NCBI RefSeq assembly: GCF_008932245.1
Contig: NZ_CP034910.1
Location: 1,426,001-1,490,000 of the forward strand
DNA: 64,000 nucleotides
DNA from: Sinorhizobium alkalisoli
Lineage (GTDB): Bacteria; Pseudomonadota; Alphaproteobacteria; Rhizobiales; Rhizobiaceae
Direction: 5' to 3'
Shown here: piece by piece, positions 36,378 through 43,307 of the stretch
Layout of the letters: every line of letters begins with the position of its first letter
Position numbering within the stretch: the first letter of the stretch is position 1
The notes under the pieces: generated by a model
The model's input: only the letters and a program-made list of their open reading frames with translations
Databases searched by the model: none
What the model was told of the DNA's origin: nothing
Position numbers and translations under genes: made by a program

Positions 36378-37503
36378 ATCCGGCAATTCGCTCGCTGGAC
36401 GGCGCAGTGAGCCCGTCCAAGGCGGCCATTGCTTCGAGGTATCGGACTGCCGAAGTCCTCCACTGGAAACTCGACGCTCTCGCCCTGCCAAGACCGATCA
36501 TCGTTTCGCGCACATCGGGCATGTTGCGCACGCGCATGAAACGGTCGAACCAGGCTTCCGCGTCGTCAGGAGACGCGTAGAGAGCCGCGCCGGCGCAGAT
36601 TTCCGGCAGGCTCGCCCGGTTCGACACGATCACGGGGCACCCGTTGGCCATGGCTTCGAGGGGAGGCAGGCCGAAGCCTTCGACGAAAGAGGGAAAGGCA
36701 AGGCACAGGCAGTCCTGCAGCAGCGCCGCGAGTTCATCGTCCGAGAGCCTACCGAGCCACGTGACGTTGCTCGCCGCGACCTCTCGGCCCGTTGCCCTGA
36801 AGACGCGGGCATCGGACATGCCCACGACAGCTATTCGCAGCCCCACGGCTGCGAGCCTGTCGGCCATACCGATGATCAATGCGGTGTTCTTGTGGGGAAT
36901 TGCGCTCCCGATGACGACGATCGTATCCCGTCCCGCCACGGCCGCGGTACGGTGAGAGTGCCTCGGCCTCCAGGACGCCGCATGCTCGTGGCCGTTCGGG
37001 ATCACGACGACCTTGGCCGGCTTGCATATCCGGTGACGCACGAGTTCGCCTGCCGAGTAGTGGGAGACGGTGGCGACGGTCGCGACCCTTCGGCCGAGCA
37101 CAGGGAGCATTGTGCCGTAAAGCAGCCGGAACGGCAGCGAATAGCTCTGCGGATAGATTCGTGTGTTCACGTCGTGGATGCACAGGATCTGCTTGCGAAT
37201 GCCGAGTGGGCCGGTGTTGCAGAGGCTTAACAAGCCACCTCTAACGTGAGTCGCAAGCGCAGTCTGCTCCCAGAGGTGACCGCGCATCGGCGTGATGACG
37301 TGTGTGCGAATTGCCTTCAGCGAAGGAATTTTGGCCTCCGCAGGGGCGAGCAGATCAACCTTGAGGCCGCGCGCGAGGAAAGGTCGCTCGACAAGCAACT
37401 CGTCGAGTGCGCGTACGATCTCGAATGCGTATCTCTGGACGCCCGTGAGAGGCTGCGCCAGAAAGCGTCCATTGATCGTCCATGAGCGTTCCATCGTCGT
37501 CAT
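36367..37503 (-). CDS. Glycosyltransferase family 1/4, paralogue A
   Basis: A protein of about 378 residues, GT-B fold. It starts near RSWTINGRFLAQPLTGVQRY, a motif common in mannosyltransferases of polysaccharide clusters. Donor-binding E-x7-E: PSFVEGFGLPPLEAMANGCP near 270-289, followed by SLPEICAGAALY. It is clearly paralogous to the plus-strand protein at 37946, sharing WTING, TGVxRYAxE, GGLLS(L/F)CN, QI(L/V)CIHD and the E-x7-E region. The start is uncertain among ATGs at 37503 and 37494; neither has a strong site. Confidence 0.85.
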   Translation of the reverse strand: MTTMERSWTINGRFLAQPLTGVQRYAFEIVRALDELLVERPFLARGLKVDLLAPAEAKIPSLKAIRTHVITPMRGHLWEQTALATHVRGGLLSLCNTGPLGIRKQILCIHDVNTRIYPQSYSLPFRLLYGTMLPVLGRRVATVATVSHYSAGELVRHRICKPAKVVVIPNGHEHAASWRPRHSHRTAAVAGRDTIVVIGSAIPHKNTALIIGMADRLAAVGLRIAVVGMSDARVFRATGREVAASNVTWLGRLSDDELAALLQDCLCLAFPSFVEGFGLPPLEAMANGCPVIVSNRASLPEICAGAALYASPDDAEAWFDRFMRVRNMPDVRETMIGLGRARASSFQWRTSAVRYLEAMAALDGLTAPSSERIAGFIA

Positions 37504-37945
37504 CGCATGGATTACAGATAGTAGCCCAAGCCTAGCGCAAAGCACCCGTCCGCGCCTCCTGTCCTCCTTCAGCCCTTGGGGGAGCCATCGATGTCTGGTC
37601 GATCGTGTCCGCAGCGGTCGGGCGAGTGGCGATTAGCCGAAAGGCTCACCGTGCCACCATCCTTCGGGTGAACCTCCTAATTGCCTCGCTAAACTTTCCG
37701 GTGAGCAGGCTGCGGTCTCCATCCGGGCGCACCTCGAATGGGTCGGTTTCGGGTGGGCGCCTATGGAACTAATTTGGCAGGGATCAAGAGTGAACGGGAC
37801 CCGACCGCGTGAAAGGGTTCACTTTGAAGACGAACCGCCCTCGCCGGGGGCCCATGCGGAGCGAGAGGCCCCGGCCTTACCTTCCAAGCTCTACCTGTCT
37901 CTTGCGTTGGAGCGGCGCGCCGTCTTCGGAGGGGGAGTGGCAAAC
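37504..37945. other. Divergent intergenic region between paralogous GT genes
   Basis: This 442-bp region separates the head-to-head paralogues. The plus-strand frame is open from 37763 but the coding signal (ribosome site and conserved sequence) begins at 37946. I see no operator or terminator structure. Confidence 0.5.
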
Positions 37946-39136
37946 ATGACCGACGTCAGGGGCTCAGACCCTGTTGACCACGCAATCATGACCGCGGCGC
38001 CTTTGCCTCGGACGCCGCATGGACTGGCGACACTCGACGCCGACCGGCATCGTATCTGGACGATAAACGGAGATTTTCTCGCCTTGAGGCCGACCGGTGT
38101 TGCCCGATATGCGCGAGAAGTTACAATGGCGCTCGACGCGCTGGTCACTGAACGTCATCCACTTGCGCATGGGCTTGAGCTTACTGTCGTGGCGCCAAGC
38201 GAGCCGACTGGAGAATTCGGCCTGAAGTCGATCCCGGTGCGCGTCGTAAGCGAATACCGCCGACCGCGATTGCCGCAGTTCTGGGTGCAGGTGCAATTGC
38301 CGTTTGACGTGAGCGGCGGACTGCTGAGCTTCTGCAATCTCGCGCCGGTGGCGGTGAGGCGGCAGATCGTCTGTATTCACGACCTCCACACGCGGCTGAT
38401 GCCTCAGAGCTATGGGCGAGGGTTCCGTTGGGCGCACCGGCTGATACTTCCCCTGCTCGGTCGCAGAGCTGCTGCTATCACCACCGTATCGAACTTCTCG
38501 CGAGACCACATCGTCGGCTTCCACTTGGCGCCGTTCGAAAAGGTCGCTGTCACCTATAACGGAAGCGACCACGTGGCGCGCTGGGAACCGGCGAGGTCCT
38601 TGCTCGAAGTCGGGCGGCGACCTTTCGTCTTTTGCCTCGGCCAGAGCCAGGCATACAAAAACGTAGAACTTCTGTTGAAGCTCGCTCCGGCATTGGATCG
38701 GATGGGCCTTGACCTCTATATGGCAGGGGACTTGGACACCGCCCTCGTGGAGCGATTTCTCCCACGGGGATCTTCGAACCTGCGTTTGCTGGGGCGTGTC
38801 AGTGACGACGACTTGGCCAAGGCGCTTTCGCGAGCGCTGTGCTTCCTCTTCCCTTCCCGTATCGAAGGCTTTGGTTTGCCCGCCGTCGAAGCGATGGCGC
38901 TTGGATGTCCGCTTATCGCCTCGGCGTCACCTTGTCTTCCGGAGATTTGCGGCGATGCTGCTTTCTATGCTGACCCGGATGACGTCGAGGCTTGGGTCCA
39001 TTTAATCTCTCAGCTTCTCACCGAGGACGATATCCGTTGCCGACTGGTGGAAAAAGGCAGAGAGAGGGCAAAGGCCTTTTCATGGCGTGCCGTGGCCGAG
39101 ACATATCTGCGCCTGATGGCGGATATCGACTCGTAA
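37946..39136 (+). CDS. Glycosyltransferase family 1/4, paralogue B
   Basis: A 396-residue GT-B transferase. N-terminal: RIWTINGDFLALRPTGVARY. Mid-protein: GGLLSFCNLAPVAVRRQIVC. Donor motif: PSRIEGFGLPAVEAMALGCP near 304-323, followed by SASPCLPEICGDAAFY. The ATG at 37946 has GGGGGAG 8 nt upstream, which decides against the longer frame from 37763. It is head-to-head with paralogue A, from which it has diverged to perhaps 40% identity by eye. It probably adds a second, related sugar residue. Confidence 0.87.
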   Translation: MTDVRGSDPVDHAIMTAAPLPRTPHGLATLDADRHRIWTINGDFLALRPTGVARYAREVTMALDALVTERHPLAHGLELTVVAPSEPTGEFGLKSIPVRVVSEYRRPRLPQFWVQVQLPFDVSGGLLSFCNLAPVAVRRQIVCIHDLHTRLMPQSYGRGFRWAHRLILPLLGRRAAAITTVSNFSRDHIVGFHLAPFEKVAVTYNGSDHVARWEPARSLLEVGRRPFVFCLGQSQAYKNVELLLKLAPALDRMGLDLYMAGDLDTALVERFLPRGSSNLRLLGRVSDDDLAKALSRALCFLFPSRIEGFGLPAVEAMALGCPLIASASPCLPEICGDAAFYADPDDVEAWVHLISQLLTEDDIRCRLVEKGRERAKAFSWRAVAETYLRLMADIDS

Positions 39137-39186
39137 ATCCGAGCGGGCGCCGCGCAACGGCGCTGCCACGCGGGGTTGACGGCCGT

Positions 39187-39471
39187 TCAGGGCCGCGATC
39201 GTGCGTATTGGTCCCGAATTGATCCCACGATATCGCTCGCCACAGTGCAAGTGCGCATTCCTTCCTGCCGGCCTGCCTTCTGCAGGGTCGTCATGGCGTC
39301 TTTGAGTAGCCCCCTTATTTCCTTGGATGACAGCAGTTCGGACGCTTCCAATTCGAGCAAGAGCGATTCCGTAATGTGCAATGCGGCAAGTGCGATCGCT
39401 TTCGGCTTGGCCTTGAGGACCTTGGGCCGGCGCCGCGCCGAGTGGCCGTTGGTGGACTTTTTTCTCGCCAT
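39187..39471 (-). CDS. Hypothetical protein, basic N terminus
   Basis: A 94-residue protein. A Lys/Arg-rich N terminus (MARKKSTNGHSARRRPKVLK) precedes a helical region with leucine heptads, LHITESLLLELEASELL, and a C terminus containing TCTVASDIVGSIRDQYARS. No family is recognised. It lies 50 bp beyond the convergent GT gene, upstream of the Crp-type regulator on the other strand. The amino-acid composition suggests a small nucleic-acid-binding or coiled-coil protein; function unknown. Confidence 0.55.
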   Translation of the reverse strand: MARKKSTNGHSARRRPKVLKAKPKAIALAALHITESLLLELEASELLSSKEIRGLLKDAMTTLQKAGRQEGMRTCTVASDIVGSIRDQYARSRP

Positions 39472-39798
39472 CGTCGGGCATCACTGAGTTGCAATAGCGC
39501 GGGCGCTGCCGGGAGAGACGACATCTGGCCTTTCGAGCCGGCGCAGGCGCTCCATGTCCTCAGGTCAAACTTTGTTCAGCCGACCTCAGAACTCCTTGAA
39601 GGTAAACGCGAAACGGGGCGGATGAGACCGGGCGCTTCGTATCGACTGATTGGCTCGGTCCGCCGTTGATATTAGCCATTTACATGGAGACTCCCAAGAG
39701 GAGGGAGATACCGAATTTGCATTAGCCCCGATTGGCAATCTTACGTCGATCTCCACTCGATGTATCATGCATGCCCCAGAGAAAGAGGTGCATCGGAA
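39472..39798. other. Intergenic region upstream of Crp-type regulator
   Basis: These 327 bp separate the divergent 94-residue gene and the Crp-family gene and should contain both promoters. No clear symmetrical Crp/Fnr site (TTGAT-N4-ATCAA or TGTGA-N6-TCACA) was seen. Confidence 0.5.
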
Positions 39799-40524
39799 AT
39801 GACATTTGCCTCTCACGCATTTCCTGCGGTGCAGGAGGCCCAGGTCTTCCGCGTAGGACTCGACGATTGCGACAAGGCCTATCTGAGCTCGCTCGGCTTC
39901 GTTCTGAGGCGCTACCCGTCGCATGCCGTAATCGCCCGGCAGGGAGACGAGCAGGATCGCATCTTCGTCGTGCATTCCGGTTGGGGCTGTATCTGCACCG
40001 AGCTTCCAGATGGGGAGCGGCAGATCCTGGATTTTCCGCTGAAGGGAGAGATCGTCGCCTCTCGGCCCTTCGAGGGCGAAGCCGCCGAATCATTTATTTC
40101 GCAGACGGAACTGACCGCGTTCGAGGCGCCTGCCAAGGCATTGCTTGCGGGGCTCGCCCGTTCTCCCAAACTCGCTGCCGTCCTTCTGGGAGCGATTGCC
40201 CGTCAAAGGGCGATTCTGGTCCAGCACTTGACCAATCTCGGCCGGAGAAGCGCTTTGATCCGGACGGCTCACCTGCTCCTCGAGTTGGGCACGCGCCTTG
40301 AAATGGCGAATGCCGCAAAGCGGCTTGGGTTCGAATGTCCGCTGACCCAGTACGACCTTGCAGATGCGCTCGGGCTCACCGCGATCCACGTCAACCGCAT
40401 GCTGCGCGAACTGAGGGAGCGGGGCTATCTTGAATTTCGACACGGTGCCGTTCATTACCTGAACAGACAGGGCCTCGAGTGTTTCGCAGGTTTCGATCCG
40501 GGGTACCTCCGATTGCCCGGCTAA
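39799..40524 (+). CDS. Crp/Fnr family transcriptional regulator
   Basis: A 241-residue regulator. The cyclic-nucleotide-like beta roll spans about 30-120 (RIFVVHSGWGCICTELPDGE) and the HTH lies near 180-210 (QYDLADALGLTAIHVNRMLR). The cAMP pocket motif, GEL...R.A, is not conserved: the corresponding region is GEIVASRPFEGEAAESF. The N-terminal FNR cysteines are also absent. It therefore probably senses something else or acts without ligand. The ATG at 39799 follows GAGG at 10 nt. It sits amid polysaccharide genes, so it may control them. Confidence 0.88.
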   Translation: MTFASHAFPAVQEAQVFRVGLDDCDKAYLSSLGFVLRRYPSHAVIARQGDEQDRIFVVHSGWGCICTELPDGERQILDFPLKGEIVASRPFEGEAAESFISQTELTAFEAPAKALLAGLARSPKLAAVLLGAIARQRAILVQHLTNLGRRSALIRTAHLLLELGTRLEMANAAKRLGFECPLTQYDLADALGLTAIHVNRMLRELRERGYLEFRHGAVHYLNRQGLECFAGFDPGYLRLPG

Positions 40525-40861
40525 TCATGGGGTCGGAGTAAGAGCCCAATAGCTTGAGCTAAACCAAAGGGGTTATATTATCAGCACCCCCCGATAGAGA
40601 ATACTAATCTATAATTACAACGTACTATTTCGATGAAACCGAGACAAAATCGACATAAAGCATCGATATTAAGATTCGGCATTCTTAACATAGGTTAATA
40701 CACCACCCTCGTTTAGGCACTATCGTTCGATCTGATATTCGTAAATGGCTCCGCTTCGGCGCCATTCACAAAAATTTTATTATGAAACGGTGACCCGACT
40801 CGCCGTTCGGTTCAGTCCCCTCGGTTGTTTGCGCCTGCGTAGCGTGGCGGGGAGTCTTATC
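40525..40861. other. AT-rich regulatory region upstream of LuxR-type gene
   Basis: This region is markedly more AT-rich than its surroundings, with runs such as ATTACAACGTACTATTTCG and TAAGATTCGGCATTCTTAA, a near inverted repeat. A hairpin, AATGGC-T-CCG/CGG-C-GCCATT at 40744-40766, lies in the leader followed by an A/T run. Such composition is typical of promoters bound by H-NS-like or global regulators such as MucR. Confidence 0.5.
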
Positions 40862-41632
40862 ATGCATTCAATTGCCCCAACTTACGAGAATTCCGCGATT
40901 AGCGCGTTAAATGGATCCATATCTGACGATGCCGCCGGTGAAACATGCGACAGGGCGGTAACCGATGCGGTTCTGCTCCTCCTCGACCACCGCACGCTCG
41001 ATAGGGAATGCCTGGCCCAATGCCTCGTATCGTACGGCGTGGGTCTGGAGGTCCTGGCCTTCGGATCGACGGAAGAATGGCGAAAAGACGGGGCTGTCCA
41101 CCCCCCCATTGCGGCAGTCCTCGTGAATATAGGCGGCCGGAAGGTCACCGATCCAAATATCGCCGCAGAGATTGCCGGCCTGGTCGTGGAGTTTCGACCC
41201 ACACCTGTCGTGGTCCTCGCCGACACCGACGAATTGGCTCAGATTCTCAAGGCACTGGAGTGCGGGGTGAAGGGCTATATTCCAACCACGATTGGTTTCG
41301 ACGTCTGCGTGGAAGCGGTCAAGTTGGCACGCGCCGGAGGTATCTTCGTTCCCGCGAGTAGCGTGCTTGCCACCCACAAGGTCATGGACTCAGGCGGAAC
41401 ACTGGCGCGACGGCCCATGGCTGGGATGTTCACGCAGCGCCAGGAAGAGGTCATCCGCGAACTCCGATGCGGCAAGGCCAACAAGATCATCGCCTATAAG
41501 CTCAATCTGCGCGAGAGCACAGTCAAGGTCCACATTCGCAATATCATGAAAAAGCTGAAGGCCACCAACCGGACCGAGGTGGCTTACAAGCTCAGCGAGA
41601 TGTTTCCTGTCGAGCTCGGAGCCCGGGATTAA
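40862..41632 (+). CDS. LuxR family regulator with degenerate receiver domain
   Basis: A 256-residue protein. Residues about 35-150 have the order of a response regulator receiver (LLLLDHRTLDRECLAQCLVS; AAVLVNIGGR; PTPVVVLADTDELAQIL; GVKGYIPTT), but the phosphoacceptor Asp is replaced by Asn89. The C-terminal LuxR/NarL HTH is intact: FTQRQEEVIRELRCGKANKI and STVKVHIRNIMKKLKATNRT. It should thus bind DNA without canonical phosphorylation. The ATG at 40862 begins the plausible protein; the frame is open from 40745. It lies between the Crp-type gene and GDP-mannose genes and may regulate the polysaccharide island. Confidence 0.85.
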   Translation: MHSIAPTYENSAISALNGSISDDAAGETCDRAVTDAVLLLLDHRTLDRECLAQCLVSYGVGLEVLAFGSTEEWRKDGAVHPPIAAVLVNIGGRKVTDPNIAAEIAGLVVEFRPTPVVVLADTDELAQILKALECGVKGYIPTTIGFDVCVEAVKLARAGGIFVPASSVLATHKVMDSGGTLARRPMAGMFTQRQEEVIRELRCGKANKIIAYKLNLRESTVKVHIRNIMKKLKATNRTEVAYKLSEMFPVELGARD

Positions 41633-41750
41633 CCGGGACTGCCGCAACCACGATCTTCCAATCGTTCCCAGCAGCCGACGGTCGCGAGGTGTGCAGGTGA
41701 ATTTTCTTCGTATCGAACCAGAACGGGTGTCTGAGCCAGAGGCTGAAGCC

Positions 41751-43244
41751 ATGCCCGACAGATTTGCCGTTGAGACCAGTCCACTGATCAAGGCGAGCGG
41801 CTTTCGGGAATATGATGCGCGATGGTGGTTCGGCCGTCCGGACGACGGTAAGCCGTCGGAATTGAACCTCATGGGGGTACAGGCACTGGGCATGGGGCTC
41901 GGCACCTTCATCCGGCGCTCAGGCATTGGACCGGATATCGTGACGGGGCATGATTTCCGCGCCTATTCGCTTGGCATCAAGCTGGCCTTGGTCTGCGGAC
42001 TCATGGCGGCGGGCGCCCGGGTCAACGACATCGGTCTAGCGCTATCGCCGATGGCGTATTTTGCACAGTTCGCCCTCGATGTGCCATCGGTCGCGATGGT
42101 GACAGCCTCGCACAATGAAAATGGCTGGACCGGGGTCAAGATGGGGATGGCCCGGCCGCTCACATTCGGCCCGGACGAGATGGCGGAACTCAGAAGGATC
42201 GTCCTGGAGGGCGACTTCGACCTGATCGGCGGCGGCGCCTATACATGCATTGCGGACTTCCGCCGGCGCTACATCGACGATCTCACCCGCGGCAGGCGCA
42301 TCGGCCGGCCGCTCAAGGTCGTGGCTGCCTGCGGCAACGGTACAGCCGGCGCCTTTGCACCTGATGTGCTGGAGCGGATCGGCTGCGAGGTGATCCCGCT
42401 CGACTGCGAACTCGACTACTCCTTTCCGCGCTACAATCCCAATCCCGAGGACATGGCGATGCTTCATGCCATCCGGGACAAAGTGCTGGAGAGCGGCGCC
42501 GATGTCGGGCTGGGTTTCGATGGCGACGGGGACCGCTGCGGCGTGGTCGACAATGAGGGTAACGAGATCTTCGCCGATAAGGTCGGCGTGATGCTGGCGA
42601 GGGATATCTCCGCCTTGCATCCCGGCTCGAATTTCGTGGTCGACGTCAAGTCGACCGGACTGTTCGCCACCGATCCGGTGCTGAATGCAAGCGGCGCTCG
42701 CACTGACTACTGGAAGACAGGTCATTCCTACATCAAACGCCGGGTCGCCGAACTTGGCGCCATCGCGGGCTTCGAGAAGTCGGGGCACTTCTTCTTCAAT
42801 CCGCCGCTGGGACGCGGATACGACGACGGGCTGATCACGGCGATCGCTGTCTGCGAGATGCTCGACCGCAGTCCGGACAAGAGCATGGCTGAGCTCTACC
42901 GGGCGCTGCCGATGACCTGGGGCTCGCCGACCATGTCACCGCACTGCGGCGATGACGTGAAATACGCCGTCGTCGAGCGCATTGTGGAGCGGTTTCGCAC
43001 GATGCAGCGCGACGGGTTGCCGGTCGCCGGGCAGAAGATCGTCGACCTCGTGACCGTCAACGGCGTGCGCGTGGTGGCCGAGGACGGCACCTGGGGATTG
43101 GTCCGGGCTTCATCCAACAAACCGGAACTCGTCGTGGTGGTGGAAAGCCCGGTCTCGGAAGCGCGCCAGCGGGCCATGTTCGAGGCGGTCGATGGCGTGC
43201 TCCGGGAGCATGCGGAGGTCGGCGCCTATAACCAGACAATTTAG
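41751..43244 (+). CDS. manB: Phosphomannomutase/phosphoglucomutase
   Basis: A 497-residue alpha-D-phosphohexomutase. The catalytic serine loop is MVTASHNENGWTGVKMG near 117-133. The metal loop is GLGFDGDGDRCGVVD near 254, sugar-binding EKSGHFFFNPPLGRGYDDG near 343-361, and the phosphate-binding RASSNKPELVVVVES near the end. It converts mannose-6-phosphate to mannose-1-phosphate. A GTG at 41691 would add 20 residues; the ATG at 41751 has AGAGG. It is followed after 63 bp by the guanylyltransferase fusion, completing GDP-mannose synthesis. Related enzymes in rhizobia are called noeK. Confidence 0.9.
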   Translation: MPDRFAVETSPLIKASGFREYDARWWFGRPDDGKPSELNLMGVQALGMGLGTFIRRSGIGPDIVTGHDFRAYSLGIKLALVCGLMAAGARVNDIGLALSPMAYFAQFALDVPSVAMVTASHNENGWTGVKMGMARPLTFGPDEMAELRRIVLEGDFDLIGGGAYTCIADFRRRYIDDLTRGRRIGRPLKVVAACGNGTAGAFAPDVLERIGCEVIPLDCELDYSFPRYNPNPEDMAMLHAIRDKVLESGADVGLGFDGDGDRCGVVDNEGNEIFADKVGVMLARDISALHPGSNFVVDVKSTGLFATDPVLNASGARTDYWKTGHSYIKRRVAELGAIAGFEKSGHFFFNPPLGRGYDDGLITAIAVCEMLDRSPDKSMAELYRALPMTWGSPTMSPHCGDDVKYAVVERIVERFRTMQRDGLPVAGQKIVDLVTVNGVRVVAEDGTWGLVRASSNKPELVVVVESPVSEARQRAMFEAVDGVLREHAEVGAYNQTI

Positions 43245-43307
43245 AGCGGACGAGGAAATCGCGCGTGGTTCGGCCCAGGCCGGCAGCAAAGCGAAGGAGA
43301 CGGGTAA

